Assembly: GCA_949752795.1 (NCBI GenBank)
Contig: OX457058.1
Span: 163,435,353-163,499,352, forward strand
Length of the DNA stretch: 64,000 nucleotides
Direction of reading: 5' to 3'
Origin: Hyperoodon ampullatus
Lineage: Eukaryota > Chordata > Mammalia > Artiodactyla > Ziphiidae
Shown here: positions 34,403-48,290 of the stretch, piece by piece
How the letters are laid out: every line of letters starts with the position of its first letter
How positions within the stretch are numbered: the stretch's first letter is position 1
The notes under the pieces: model-generated
The model's input: only the letters and a program-made list of their open reading frames with translations
Database searches by the model: none
What the model was told of the DNA's origin: nothing
Position numbers and translations under genes: made by a program

Positions 34403-35291
34403 ATGAGAAGACAGAGAAGCACACAGCAGATGAAGGAGCAAGTCAAAAACCCACCAGACCTAACAAAGGAAGGGGAAATAGGCAGTCTACCTGAAAAACA
34501 ATTCAGAATAATGATAGTAGAGATGATATAAAATATCTGAAATAGCATGGAGAAAATAAAACAACGTTTAACAAAGATCTAGAAGAACTAAATAGCAAAC
34601 AAACAGTGATGAAAAACACAATAAATGAAATTAAAAATTCTCTAGAAGGGATCAATAGCAGAATAACTGAGGCATAAGAACAGATAAGTGACCTGGAAGC
34701 TAAAATAGTGGAAATAACTACTGCAGAGCAGAATAAAGAAAAAAGAATGAGAAGAATTAAAGACAGTCTCAGAGACTTCTGGGACAACATTAAATGCACC
34801 ACATTTGAATTATAGGGGTCCAGGAAGAAGAAGAGAAAAAGAAGTGACTGAGAAAATATTTGAAGAGATTATAATTGAAAACTTCCCTAATATGGGAAAG
34901 TAAATAGTTAATCAAGTCTGGGAAGCACAGAGTCCCATACAGGATAAATCCAAGGAGAAACACGCTAAGACACATATAAATCAAACTATCAAAAATTAAA
35001 TACAAAGAAAAATTATTAAAAGCAGCAAGGGAAAAACAACAAATAACACATAAGGGAATCACTTTAAGGTTAACAGCTGATCTTTCAGCAGAAACTCTGC
35101 AAGCCAGAAGGGAGTGGCAGGACATATTTAAAGTGAAGAAGGAGAAAAACCTACAACCAATATTACTCTACCCAGCAAGGATCTCATTCACATTTGATGG
35201 AGAAATTAAAAGCTTTACAGGCAAGCAAAAACTAAGAGAATTCAGAACCAACAAACCAACATTACAACAAATGCTAAAGGAAATTGTCTAG
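34403..35291 (+). pseudogene. L1-B ORF1, decayed
   Basis: It aligns with the ORF1 of L1-A from ATG 34403 to TAG 35289-35291. Stops appear early in the coiled-coil region (TAA at 34529-34531 in the aligned frame), and there are small indels, such as in the segment corresponding to NIRIIGVPE. The seven codons 44-50 of L1-A are absent, at the junction 34531/34532. No functional protein is expected. Confidence 0.88.
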
Positions 35292-35349
35292 GCAGGAAAC
35301 AGAAGAGAAGAAAAAGACTTACAATAATAAACCCAAAACAATTAAGAAA

Positions 35350-38300
35350 ATGGTAATGGGAACATACATATCGATAATTACCTTAAATGTAAATGGATTA
35401 AATACTCCAACCAAAAGACATCGATGGGCTGAATGGATACAAAAACAAGACCCATATATATGCTCTCTACAACAGACCCACTTCAGACCTAGGGACACAT
35501 ACAGACTGAAAGTGAGGGGATGGAAAAAGATATTCCATGCAAATGGAAATCAAAAGAAAACTGGAGTAACAATTCTCATATCCGACAAAATAGACTTTAA
35601 AACAAAGATTATACAAGAGACAAAGAAGGACACTACATAATGATCAAGGGATCAATCCAAGAAGAAGATAAAACAGTTGTAAATATTTATGCACCCAACA
35701 TAGGAGCACCTCAATATATAAGGCAAATACTAACAGCCATAAAAGAGGAAATCAACAGTAACAGAATCATAGTAGGGGACGTTAACACCTCACTTACACC
35801 AATGGACAGATCATCCAAAATGAAAATAAATAAGGAAACACAAGCTTTAAATGATACATTAAACAAGACGGACTTAATTGATATTACAGGACATTCCATC
35901 CAAAAACAACAGAACAAAGATTCTTCTCAAGAGATCATGAAACATTCTCTAGGATAGATCATATTTTCAATCACGAATCAATCCTTGGTAAATTTAAGAA
36001 AATTGAAATCGTACCAAGTATCTTTTCTGACCACAATGCTATGAGACTAGATATCAATTACAAGAAAACATCTGCAAGAAATACAAACATATGGATGCTA
36101 AACCACACACTATTTAATAACCAAGAGATCACTGAACAAATCAAAGAGGAAATCAAAAAATACCTAGAAACAAGTGACAATGAAAACACAATGACCCAAA
36201 ACCTATGGGATGCACCAAAAGCAGTTCTAAGAGGGAAGTTTATAGCAATACATTCCTACCTTAAGAAACAAGAAACATCTCAAAAAAAACAACTTAACAT
36301 TACACCTAAAGCAATTAGAGAAAGAAGAACAAAAAAATTTACAAAGTTAGCAGAAGGAAAGAAATCATAAGGATCAGATCAGAAATAAATGAAAAATAAA
36401 TGAAGGGAAAGATAACAAAGATCAATAAAACTAAAAGCTGGCTCTTTGAGAAGATAAACACAACTTATAAACCTGTAGCCAGACTTATCATGAAAAAAAT
36501 GGAGAACACGCAAATCAATAGAATGAGAAATGAAAAAGGAGAAGTAAAACCTGACACTGCAGAAATACAAAGGATCATGAGAGATTACTACAAGCAACTA
36601 TAGGCCAATCAAATAGACAACCTGGAAGAAATGGACAAATTCTTAGAAATACACAACCTTCCAAGACTGAACCAGGAAGAACTAGAAAACATGAAAAGAC
36701 CAATCACAAGCACTGAAATTGAGACTAGTGGTTAAAAATCTTCCAACAAACCAAAGCCCAGGACCAGATGGTTTCACAGGCGAATTCTATCAAACATTTA
36801 GAGAAGAGCTAACACCTATCCTTCTTAAACTCTTCCAAAATATAGCAGAGGGAGGAACACTCCCAAACTCATTCTACGAGGCCACCATCACCCTGATACC
36901 CAAACCAGACAAAGATGTCACAAAGAAAGAAAACTACAGGCCAATATCACTGATGAACATAGATGCAAAAATCCTCAACAAAATACTAGCAAACAGAATC
37001 CAACAAGACATTAAAAGGATCAAACACTATGATCAATTGAGGTTTATCCCGGAAATGCAAGGATTCTTCAATATAAGCAAATCAATAAACTTGATACACT
37101 GTGATACAACATGATATTAACAAATTGAAGGAGAAAAACGATATGATCATCTCAATAGATACAGAAAAAGCTTTTGACAAAATTCAACACCCATTTATGA
37201 TAAATACTCTGAGTAAGCATAGAGGGAACTTACCTAACCATGATAAAGGCCATATATGACAAACCCACAGACAACATTATTCTTGAAGGTGAAAAAATGA
37301 AACGATTTCCTCTAAGATCAGGAAAAAGACAAGGTTGCCCACTCTCACCACTATTATTCAACATAGTTTTGGAGGTTTTAGTCAGAGAAATCAGAGAAGA
37401 AAAAGAAGTAAAAGGAATCCAAATTGGAAAATAAAAAAAAAACTGTCACTGTTTGCAGATGACATGATATTACACATAGAGAATCCTAAACATGCTATCA
37501 GAAAACTACTAGAGCTAATCAATGTATTTGGTAAAATAGCAGGATACAAAATTAATTCACAGAAATCTCTTGCATTCCCATACACTAATGTTGAAAAATC
37601 TGAAAGTGAAATTAAGAAAACACTCCCATTTACCATTGGAACATAAAGAATAAAATATCTAGGAATAAACGAAACTAAGGAGACAAAAGACCTTTATGCA
37701 GAAAATTATAAGACACTGATGAAAGAAATTAAACATGATACAAATAGATGGAGAGGTATACGATGTTCTTGGACTGGAATAATCAACACTGTGAAATTGA
37801 CTATACTATCCAAAATAATCTACATATTCAATGCAATCCCCCTCAAACTACCCCTGTTATTTTTCACAGAAGTAGAACAAAAAATTTCACAATTTGTATG
37901 GAAACACAAAAGACCTTGAACAGCCAAAAACAATTTTGAGAAAGAAAAATGGTGCTGGAGGAATCAGGCTCTGTAACTTCAGACTATACTACAAAGCTAC
38001 AGTAATCAAGACAGTATGGTACTGGCACAAAAACAGAAATACAGATCCATGGAACAGGATAGAAAGCCCAGAGATAAACCTATGCACATATGGTCCCCTT
38101 ATCGTTGATAAAGGAGGCAAGAATATTCAGTGAAGAAAAGACAGCCTCCTCAATAAGTTTTGCTGGGAAAACTGGACAGCTACATGTAAAAAAATGAAAT
38201 TAGAACACTCCCTAACACCATACACAAAAATAAACTCAAAATGGGTTAAAGACCTAAATGTAAGGCCAGACACCAACAAACTCTTAGAGGAAAACATAGG

Positions 38301-39175
38301 CAGAACACTGTATGACATAAATCACAGCAAGATCCTTTTTGACCCATCTCCTAGAAAAATGGAAATAAAAACAAAAATGAACAAATGGGACCTAATGAAA
38401 CTTCAAAGTTGTTGCACAGCAAAGGAAACCATAAACAAGATGAAAAGACAACCCTCAGAATGGGAGAAAGTATTTGTAAATGAATCAACTGACAAAGGAT
38501 TAATCTCCAAAACATACAAGCAACACATTCAGCTCAATATCAGAGAAACAAACAACGTAATCCAATAATGCACAGAAGACCTAAATAGACATTTCTCCAA
38601 AGAAGATATACAGATTGACAACAAACACATGAAAGAATTCTCAACATCATTAATCATTAGAGAAATGCAAATCAAAACAACAATGAGATATCATCTCACA
38701 CCAGTCAGAATGGCTATCATCAAAAAATCCACAAACAATAAATGCTGGATAGGGTGTGGAGAAAAGTGCACCCACTTGCACTGTTGGTGGGAATATAAAT
38801 TGATAGCACCACTATGGAGAACAATATGGAAGTTCCTTAAAACACTAAAAATAGAACTATCATAGGACCCAGCAATCCCACTACTGGGCATATACCCTGA
38901 GATAACCATAATTCAAAAAGGGTCATGTACCAAAATATTCATTGCATCTCTATTTACAATAGCCAGGACATGGAAGCTACCTAAGTGCTCATCAACAGAT
39001 GAATCGGTAAAGAAGATATGGCACATATATTCAATGGAATATTACTGAGCCATAAAAAGGAATGAAACTGAGTTATTTGTAGTGAGGTGGATGGACCTAG
39101 CGACTGTCATACAGATTGAAGTAAGTCAGAAAGAGAAAAACAAATACCGTATGGTAACACATATATATGGAATGA
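35350..39175 (+). pseudogene. L1-B ORF2 (endonuclease and reverse transcriptase), decayed
   Basis: The start [18 protein letters not shown] aligns with MGIGTYIS of L1-A. One-base deletions shift the frame near 35605-35640 and near 35888. Stops include 36601-36603 and the TGA at 37917-37919, which is the same codon as the first nonsense codon of L1-A. A further TAA follows near 37432. The FADD motif is recognisable near 37450-37470 and the C-terminal knuckle near 38743-38800 keeps CWIGCG. Many independent lesions mark an old dead copy. No SINE interrupts it. Confidence 0.9.
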
Positions 39176-39568
39176 AAAATAAAAGTTCAGAAGAACCTAG
39201 GGGCAAGGTGGGAATAAAGATGCAGACCTACTAGAGAAAGGACTTGAGGATATGGGGAGGGGGAAGGATAAGCTGGGATAAAGTGAGAGAGTGGCATGGA
39301 CATATATACACTACCAAACGTAAAATAGATAGCTAGTGGGAAGCAGCTGCATAACACAGTGATATCAGCTTGGTGCTTTGTGGCCACCTAGAGGGGTGGG
39401 ATAGGGAGGGGGGAGGGAGGGAGATGCAAGAGGGAACAGATATGGGGACATATGTATATGTATAACTGATTCACTTTGTTGTAAAGCAGAAAGTAACACC
39501 ACTGTAAAACAATTATACTCCAATAAAGAAGTTAAAAACTTAAAACATTTTTTAAAAAGTAAACTTTT

Positions 39569-41520
39569 TAAAATTTGTAATTTGTTGTGATTGTGATTTC
39601 ATGGTTGAAAAAATATTTATTCATGGACTTAATTTTGCATTTTTTTCTAAGAAATCCCTCTCCCTCACTTATATAAGCTCCTGTCCCACAAAAGTTGGAG
39701 GTACCCTTTGTACACTTGGCCTTCTAACTGATTTCTCTTTCCATATTCTCAATGCTTTCAATGTGTTCTCTGTGTACTCCATTGGCAATCTCTGTAAAAC
39801 TCAGTACTCTCCCGATATGTATATGTGATGTATATTGCAGGAAATTCAGGAAATATTTTTTGAATGAAAGAACGGATGACTTAATTAATCAAACTATATT
39901 TTATTCTTCAAATATTGACTTTTTACCCTCCCCTTTTATACTTATTGCTTATTAATGGGCTTTGCAACAAATATTAATATACCTTAAATATAGTAGATGC
40001 TCAAGAAATATTTGATAAATTAATGAATCAATCAATGGATCAATGTTTATGTCATAGATAAATCTATAGTCATATCTCTGTGTCTTTGTTGCTTCATTTG
40101 TAATTTCCCCTCCCATAGTACAATTTTTCAGTCTAGGATTATTGAAGACATTTTTTCTCACTATTACTCTTTTTAATCTTTATAACGTTAAAAATCTTAT
40201 GTGACAACCCTAAACAACAACTTCCTTCTGATCAAACTAGATCTAAAAGGAAAAGTAAAACAAAAGACAAAAGTAAATGAAGTGCTAGTTCCCTTGTTTC
40301 TTTTTACGAAGAACAAAAGGACAGTGTATTCATCTCTTTCCTTTTACTAATGAAAGTTTCTTTCACATGAAAGAAATAATCAAATTATGTAAGAGCTGAA
40401 AGTTATCAATCTTCCTGAGTAGAGAAAGGTAAAAAATCCGTTCAAAACTATTGCTCATACTGTTCCTTGGTGCAAGAGAATAACGTGTGGAAAGGCAAGT
40501 AATGATGAGACAGCTGATTCCAGGGTGTAGAAAGGTTCTGATGTCAGTAGGTGGATTTAATAGCTATTGTATATTGACAGGCAGAATAAAAAGAAATTGA
40601 ATTCTGTTTTTAGAAAATTTTGTGTCTCAGGAAGGTTTTTCTTCCAAGAAGTCACTACATAGGCACAGTGTGGTGCCTAAATTTACAAAAGGAAAAGAAT
40701 GATAGTAATAATAAAAATGAGGAACGCTATGCTCACATCAATTTCCTTGGCCTTGGGTGGACTTTCTCTTCCCAAATAATCTAACAAAAGATCAAGGCAA
40801 AAGGTAGAATTAAGACAATAGAACTTTTCTGGACAAAAGCAGATTTCAGAATATTTTCTTGGGTACATTCACATGGTTAAACTCAACTATTTATTTCTCT
40901 TATAAAAAAATTGTATTGTAAAGTGTTTTAGTAATTAGCGCCCTGAAAAAAATTTACTTATAAGGTTTTACTCCATTGAAATTTAGCTCCAACTCATGTT
41001 AATATACATCATGAGCACATTACAGTGTCAAGTTGTTGATATAGCAAAAAGAGTGAAAATGCTGATCAAATAGCGCAGAATGGAAACGTCACTGGCATAA
41101 CCTATTAAACAAATCATGGAGGAGTCTGAAGGATAGAATAGAGTCAATTTCTTCCTCTTGGATATATGAATTAGTACCTTCCAGGAGTCCTTCCCCTCTC
41201 TCTTCTTTTCTACTCCTTACTTCTCATACACTAGCCCCTTTCCACCTTTGAGAAATCTGGAGAGTAATTTTAGAAAGGTTCCTGCCATTTTTATAACTAA
41301 AAATACTAGGCTTCAGGATGATGCTGAATGTATCACTTTTCATAAGTGCTTTTGATATTAGACAATGAGCAGCTAACTTTAAAAGACAGATAAGAAATTA
41401 GGACCCACCAAGATTATTACACTTCTCCAATCAGTTCGTTTGAATGGAAAGGCCTGTTGTCTTTAATGGTTTCACAACTGATATATGTAAAGATAAGCTA
41501 ATTAAACTCTAGAGGTTTGC
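39569..41520. other. AT-rich intergenic sequence with nothing recognised
   Basis: No supported gene or repeat. Open frames are short and overlapping. Confidence 0.4.
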
Positions 41521-41524
41521 AAAC

Positions 41525-41650
41525 AGTTATTATTACTATCAGACTGTTTAATTCTTATAAAAATGATGTGAGAAACCATGATCATTATCCCCGTTTTACC
41601 CGTGAAAAAGAAATGCCTAGTTCACTCTTCCTAAGGTATTACATTATAAA
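41525..41650 (-). repeat. MIR fragment, minus strand
   Basis: 'gatcattatccccgttttac' followed by 'gtgaaaaagaaatgccta' resembles the MIR complement ('attatccccattttacag...'). Confidence 0.55.
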
Positions 41651-41864
41651 ACTAGAGGCTTTATAAAACTAAAGCCTCTTTTTAATATGCCAACCCTTAT
41701 TAAAATACTGGTTGGCAACAAATTCAAAGAAAAGATCATTTTTCCATGATAAGGACATCAATATATTAAAACAGCACCTCACATATTTTCTTCTAAGATG
41801 ATCTTTCAAATTATGTTACCATTACACTTTTTGTTGTTTGTTGCTTTGCCTTGTTTTCCCATGG

Positions 41865-42271
41865 CAGTGTGTATAGTTTGTTTGTTTTATTTTTATTTTG
41901 AAATTTTTATACAATTTTAATGGTTACTTTCCACTTACAGTTATTACAAAATATTGGCTATATTCCCCATGCTGTAAAAGACATCCTTGAGTCTTACATC
42001 CAATAGTTTGTACTTCCCACTCCCCAACCCCTATATTGCCCCTCCTCCCCACTCCACTGGTAATCACTAGTTTGTTCTTTATATCTGTGGGTCTGCTTCT
42101 TATTTGTTATATTCACTAGTTTGGTGTACTTTTTAGATTCCACATATAAGTGATATCATACAGTATATGTCTTTCTCTGTCTGATTGATTTCACTTAGCA
42201 TGATGTCCTCCAAGTCCACCCATGTTGCTTAAATAGCAAAATTCTGTTCCTTTTTGTGGACAAGTAGTATT

Positions 42272-42315
<44 letters not shown>

Positions 42316-43100
42316 AATTAGTGTTGTTTTTCTTTGCGAGGGGTAGTATATACTCAGTAGTGGAATTGCTGGGTCAAATTGTAGTTCTATTTTTAGTTTT
42401 CTGAGAAGCCTCCATACTGTTTTCCACAGTGGCTGCAACAAATCACATTCCCACTAGCAGTGTACAAAGGTTCCCTTTTCTCCACATCCTCGCCAATATT
42501 TGTGTTCTTTTTGATGATAGCCATTCTGACAGGTGTGAGATGATATTTCATTGTGGTTTTAATTTGCATTTCCCTGGTGATTAGGGATGTTTAGCATCTT
42601 TTTATGTGCCTGTTGTCCAGCTGCTTTTCCTCTTTGGAAAGATGTCTATTCAGGTCTTCTGCCCAGTTTTTAATCGACTTGTTTGTTTTTTTTGATGCTG
42701 AGTTATACTTGCTATTTATCTATGTTGGATATTAATTCCTTATCAGTCATATCATTTGCAAATATTTTCCCCCATTCAGTTGGTTGTCTTTTTGTTTTGT
42801 CGATGGTTTCCTTTGCTGTACAAAAGCTTGCTTTTAAACTTAATTAGATTCCATTTGTTTATTTGCTTTTATTTCCTTTGCTTTAGGAGATGGATCCAAA
42901 ATATACTGCTGTAATTTATGTCAAAGAGTGTTCTGCCTATGTTTTCCTCTAGGACTTTTATAGTATCTGGTCTTACACTTGGGTTTTTAATCTATTTTGA
43001 GCTTATTTTTATACATGGTGTTAGAGAATGTTTTAACTTCATTCATCTCCTTGTAGCTGTCCAGTTTTCCTAGTACCATTTGCAATGTATATATTTTTAA
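41865..43100 (-). repeat. L1 (L1M/L1MA-like) 3' portion, minus strand
   Basis: The plus strand is an L1 complement: 'ttggctatattccccatgct', 'cccctcctccccactcc', 'agattccacatataagtgat', 'tggaattgctgggtcaaatt', 'ctccacatcctcgccaata' and 'gtagctgtccagttttccta'. The minus strand would be the C-terminal part of ORF2 and the 3' UTR. It is 5' truncated and has no intact frame. Confidence 0.88.
42277..42312 (+). repeat. (AT)n microsatellite inside the old L1
   Basis: About 18 AT units where the L1 complement would read 'attccat(c/t)gtatatata'. It arose by expansion within the L1 copy. Confidence 0.95.
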
Positions 43101-44450
43101 TTCACCCTAGTTGGGAATATTTCTTTAAGGAGAAGGTGCCATTGATTTTTTTTTCTCCCCTTTAGAGGTAATACCCTTTCATTTGTCATCTTTTCTCATT
43201 TTAACAAAAGCTGAGAAGTTGATAAAATGTGAAACAAATTCTCACTTTTTTTCCCCTTGTATTCATTCTTTGTAATGCACACTTAACGAATGTCTGCCTT
43301 TGGTTTAGTTAAAAAAAATAAAGTAAAAGGGAAAACTTGAGTACATTGTTCACCTTTAGCTTGCCAATTGACAATGGAGGCTATCAAACTGGTGTTGGTT
43401 TCTTTGAGAGTGTCCTTCTGCTGTGAGATCATTGTGACAGTATGTTGGGCCACATACAGTGGCCCAAAAAGCCCATGGGAGTTTGGGAAGGTACAGCAAG
43501 AGACAATTTGAGTTTCTGAAAGACAAAATTGTCCTTCCACTCTTCCCCTTCTCTTACAGATGCTATTTTGTACATGAGATAGTCACAAACCCCTTTGGCA
43601 TCAAATATAACCCTACCCATCAAGAGAGTCTTTACACTCATTCTCAGATAGATGTACCTCTGATGAAGCCAACCATGGGACAAGAATGATCCCATAGCAC
43701 AATCTTGTAAACTGAAAGTGTAGCAGATACAGAAAAACAAAATTACAAATTACATGAAAATTTCAACTCCCTAATTCTGTATGTGTGTGTGGACGTGTGG
43801 TAGTGAAGGTTGACTGAGAAATTAAATGCATTTGAGTCACCTAAATTTATGCAGGAAAAAAACAACAACTATGTTTTGAGGATAAGACACTTTCAAATCT
43901 TTTCATCTGTCCTTGTGTGCTAACATAGTATTGGTGATAAAAGTAGTATAACTACTTATCCTCATGAAACATTTTCTGATTTATATAGATAGTTCATACT
44001 CCTTTGTGCACCACAGTTATTAAAAATAGACAATAATAAAAATATGCCTAAGATTTTCCTATGTTTATATGAAAAACAATTCTCAGGAAGAATTAAATTA
44101 ATCAGTGTACATTATATCATTTTGATTTATTCTATGCAATACCATAATACAATGCCATAACAAACAGTGGGGATTATTTTTTACACAAAAAAATAACAAA
44201 ATGAAGGAAAATATATTAAATATTTGTTACCAAATAATCAAACTTCTACTTCATTTTTTCTCAAATTTTAGCTATTACAATTCAGTGACTTTGGAAAAAT
44301 ATAAAATGAGTGGCAGGTGGCAGTGAGAAATGGGTTTTCTATTTTCTTGAGCCATAAATCAGAATAAGAAATTTCCAAGGGAAGAACATCTTAGCTGTTT
44401 CATGTCCTCCATCTTGTACATACTCTTTTGTCTTAAGTAAGATAATAGGT
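43101..44450. other. Intergenic sequence with overlapping short frames, unassigned
   Basis: Frames of 103 and 85 codons (minus, about 43283-43740) and 76 codons (plus, 43459-43689) overlap the same DNA. None shows a domain, and their overlap argues for chance or an unrecognised old repeat. Confidence 0.35.
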
Positions 44451-44480
44451 TAAAAAAAAAGAAAAGAAAAGAAAAGAAAA
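44451..44480 (+). repeat. (AAAAG)n short tandem repeat
   Basis: An A-run followed by about four AAAAG units. Confidence 0.9.
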
Positions 44481-44699
44481 TGGTGCTTCTATGGAGGAAT
44501 ATTATTTACATTATGAACAGTTACCTTTCAATGATTTTTAACCAACTCAATCTTTTACAATTTTTCATACAATATTAGACTACAATTCTAAAATTTTCCC
44601 AGGTTGTTTCATAAAAGAACAGGTAACTGGTCTCAATAGGCATAGGTTCCTTGTCTGGAACCTGAAAGTTGTGAAATGCATGGATGGAATAATTGAGAC

Positions 44700-44800
44700 C
44701 TTATTTTTCCCTTCAAGTACAGACATTAAATGAGTGCCTACTATGTGCCAAGCATGAGTACTGAACATGCAATGGCACTGACAGTATAAGGTTTCCACTC
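44700..44800 (-). repeat. L2 3'-end fragment, minus strand
   Basis: 'atgagtgcctactatgtgcc' and 'gtttccactctagt' match the complement of the L2 3' end ('...gagcgcctactatgtgcc'). Confidence 0.5.
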
Positions 44801-46886
44801 TAGTTCTTTATTCTGAGACTATCTTATTTCTGCTTTATATTTTCCACTCTTTTACTATTGTTTTGAGAGTATAGATGTCAAGAAAACTTAATTCAAAAAG
44901 CCAGTGAGTTGAGTTAATTAGATGATGCAGAAATTACCTAGGTTGCTGGAAAAATAGGTTTGACATTAGAGTAAACAATGTAGCTGCCTCTAAAATGAAC
45001 CCCCATGATCTTAATGATGTAACACAAAATTGTGTATTTTTTTCTCACACCATAGTCAGATGTAGGTGTTGGGGTTTTCTTCATCTTGTAGCCCTACGAT
45101 CTGGAACATATCACTTCTAAGTTTGTCTCAGAAAGACAAGATAGGACTGTTAAGATCATACCTAATGTTTTTAATGGCCAGTTCTGAAAGTGTTTTGCAC
45201 TATCTCCGTGTATGTTCCATTGGTAAAATTTATGAACTGGTCCCCACCTAACTGCAAAGGAGGCTGGGAAACACAGATTTTTAGTGAATAGTAAAAGGCT
45301 CTGTAACAGTGTATCCTTCTGCTCAACAAGTTTTCTTTTACTCCTTGCTTCTTCTGCCCAAAGTTCCATCCACTGGTTGCATTCAGCTCAAGGTCAAGTC
45401 TCTTTGGGTGAAACGTAGTCTTCTCCATCAGATTTGCCTGTGGTTCTTCTTGGTGAAATGATTTACTGGTTAATAAAATTGATAGGCTATCCATGCTTTT
45501 CTTATACACACACATAAACACATACATACTGAGGGGTGGAGTAGGGACTGAATAACTACAACAAAATCTCAGCATTAGATTTAGAAAGAAAAGCAGACAC
45601 ATAACTGGCATTGCATAATGTTTATGTGAAAGTCATATAGTGCAGAAATAGAATGATTTTCTTCCATAGCAGTGGAGGAGGCTCGATGGTTTGATTCTTT
45701 GTGTAATTAACCCCTTTGAATTTGCTCCCATGTGTCCCCATGTGACATTTGTCATTGTTTCTGTTGCAGGTGTCTTTTTGCTCAGGGAAGATATTTCTCC
45801 CTAACTAGTTACATTACATATTTTGAATGACCAAATTTCACAGTTAGTGCAAATAAAGATAGCTTCCAAACAGTAGGGTATGTCTTCCATTCTTACAACC
45901 CCTTATTTTAATAATGGGGAAAGCAATTATTCTGCATTCAAAGATTTGAGGAATCACCCTTGGAATCACCTGACTGCCTTTTGAATAAAGGGTCACAGAA
46001 ACATCCCATTCATAACACATTCACCTCTGGGCAAGATGTCTACCAGACGCTCTCCAACACAGGCTGTGACTTCTTGCCTTCGTTTGTTGCAGCTTTATTC
46101 CCAGTGACCTATCCACCAGTTCCTAAATCTTTCCTCAGTGTGATCCAAGGCAATGGAGAGCTTGAACTGGAGGGTTGTAGTAACCTCAAAGAAGGTCACA
46201 GAGATTTTGGACTGGGTAAACTGCAGTCACACTCTACTGGAGAGTAGGCATCTAAAGTCAGTGCCAAGGCAATCATCATATATTGGTGAAATTACCCTTG
46301 GGATATCCCTTAGAAAACCTTGTTGGAGGCTGACAATTTAGTGAGTCCAATGAAGCAATTTTTATTCAGTTTTGAATTAGATCATTGTTTCATTGGTCTA
46401 ACATCAGGTATAGTAGCTGGATTAAGATTAGGGTATATGAAAATCTATATGTATCTTTAAACACTAGAAGCCTATTAAGGCAGTTTAAGATTCTATCCCT
46501 GTAAATGGTGAAAAAAACAAAGTGGATTAAACGAAGGCAAATTGGCATCTTCAACCCAGCCTCACTTAGGGAGAGAGAACAGCCAACAGAATGGCTTGCA
46601 TGATTTAAATTTTTATTTATTTTTCTCTCTGTCTCACCTTGAAAAGCATATATAGTTGACTTTATGTGAGTTAAATGAACATAGAATGGGACTTCATACA
46701 GATTAGGCTGCCTGCTTCAGAATGATTGCTCATTTAGAGACAATTTTGAAACATACAATATTCCTGTGATGCAACTACCATTCCATATCTCAAGTTATCT
46801 TGCAGTTGCCTTCTGAGCTTCTGCAAAATTTCAGGAAATATATACAATTTCTTGTTATATAAAGAATCAAGAAAAACACATAACAT

Positions 46887-46887
<1 letters not shown>
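44801..46887. other. Intergenic sequence; possible LTR remnant near 44975-45120
   Basis: The stretch 44,975-45,120 weakly resembles an LTR end in the minus direction. A 146-codon open frame on the minus strand (45171-45611) has a hydrophobic start but no recognised domain, and it overlaps a 91-codon frame. I do not call it a gene. Confidence 0.3.

Positions 46888-46921
<34 letters not shown>
46888..46921 (+). repeat. (TA)n microsatellite
   Basis: About 16 uninterrupted TA units. Confidence 0.95.
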
Positions 46922-46924
<3 letters not shown>

Positions 46925-48160
46925 ATATAATGCACACACATATATTGCTTGCTGTATTTAACCATAAGCACAATTGAACTGGAAAATGAGGATATAATGG
47001 CTCTATGGAAGAAAAGTGCTATATAAATCAGAGGCTATAAATGCACTACATGTAAAATGTCCTAGTGCAACTTTAAAATTTAATAACCTTGGATTAACCT
47101 ATGGCAGAAGCAAATGGCAAGTATCATGTGAAATCATATTTCATAGACTCTAATGTGAATATTTAATGCCCTTTTATTCGGTGCTTACTGGGCTCTCAGA
47201 AAGCAATGCATTATTGACCCATTACTTTTCATAAAAGCAGTGGTCAATGTTAAATTTACCTTCTTGTAGTTTTGTAGCATTGCATTTTTCCTGATCTTTG
47301 ATGGTGCCAATTTCTATTAGTGCTTTCTTCCAGTATAATGGTGCTTTTGCTACTTTATTTGGCATACTTGACAACTGTGGGCAATTTCGTTTTCAGATCA
47401 ATTTTCATGTTGACCAGTTTCTTGCCATCTCATGCACCTATTCCCATGGAAATGTTTTTGACTTTTAGTAGAACTTCACTTTGCTCATCAGACTGTATTA
47501 TTTAGCATGTGTTGAGTATCCCCCAGAACTAGAAACCACACTGATGACAAATCTGATCCTCATTTGTCCTATCCCATTTTAAAATTTCATGAAGTTATTC
47601 TTTTTATTGAAATTTAAGTGGAAATCGGTATCTTCTTAATCAATACTCAACTTTCTGGTAATTCATCTAGAGTTTCATTTTGGTTTTTCACATTGTAATT
47701 TGTTTCACACTAATCAATCTAATTCCTGTGGCCAGAACAGATGCCCATTGTACACATATTTTAGCCTAACATACGAGGAGTAAATAACAAAATATATTGG
47801 TAATAGAAAGCAAAATAAAGATTTATCTTTTGTGTTTCCATGTGAACAATAGAAACATTAATAAAAGCCTACTTTACAGAGGTGTGGGTAGCATTAACAG
47901 AACAAAAAAAAATTGATGAGGAACCAAGGAATTAGCAACAGAGGGAAGTAATCACCACTTCATAGCTGAAGAGACAATGGAAGGAAATAGAATTACCAGA
48001 GTCTGGTGAGAACAGGACATTTGGAAGATGGAGCTGTAGTCATGTGGGAATGTAGTTACTGTTAAATATGTAACTTTGATGTAGCAAGGGAACAAGGAAG
48101 AAATGGTCCTCCTCTGTCTTTCCTTACCTTCCTGTATCATACTGGTGCTTTTTAGTGTGC
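46922..48160. other. AT-rich intergenic sequence with nothing recognised
   Basis: No gene or repeat supported. Confidence 0.4.
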
Positions 48161-48164
48161 ACTA

Positions 48165-48290
48165 TCCACTCTCCCTTCAGAATATGCCCAAGATCTGGCT
48201 AATAATCCCCATCACCTCTATATTTACCTCTCTGGTTCAAGCCATTATTACCATTTCTTTGTATTATTGCAGTAGCCTATGTGTGTGTAC
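48165..48290 (+). repeat. L2 ORF2 fragment, plus strand
   Basis: 'ggttcaagccattattacca' and 'tattattgcagtagcc' match the L2 block in which 'tccaagccaccatcatct' precedes 'actactgcaatagcc'. Confidence 0.45.

Larger units (their letters stand above)
32444..39556 (+). mobile_element. Full-length but decayed LINE-1 element (L1-B)
   Basis: Complete in structure, from the YY1-like 'aagatggcgg' at 32458-32467 to the AATAAA at 39522-39527 and an A-rich end. Flanks 'aagtacactttt' (32432-32443) and 'aagtaaactttt' (39557-39568) match at 11 of 12. Both ORFs carry frameshifts and stops. CpGs of L1-A are mostly TG or CA here, so it is older. It lies in the same orientation as L1-A, 11.2 kb away. Confidence 0.94.

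Noticed and set aside
43283..43740. A coding gene or processed pseudogene
   Set aside because: Three frames on two strands overlap with no recognisable protein. Cannot be supported.
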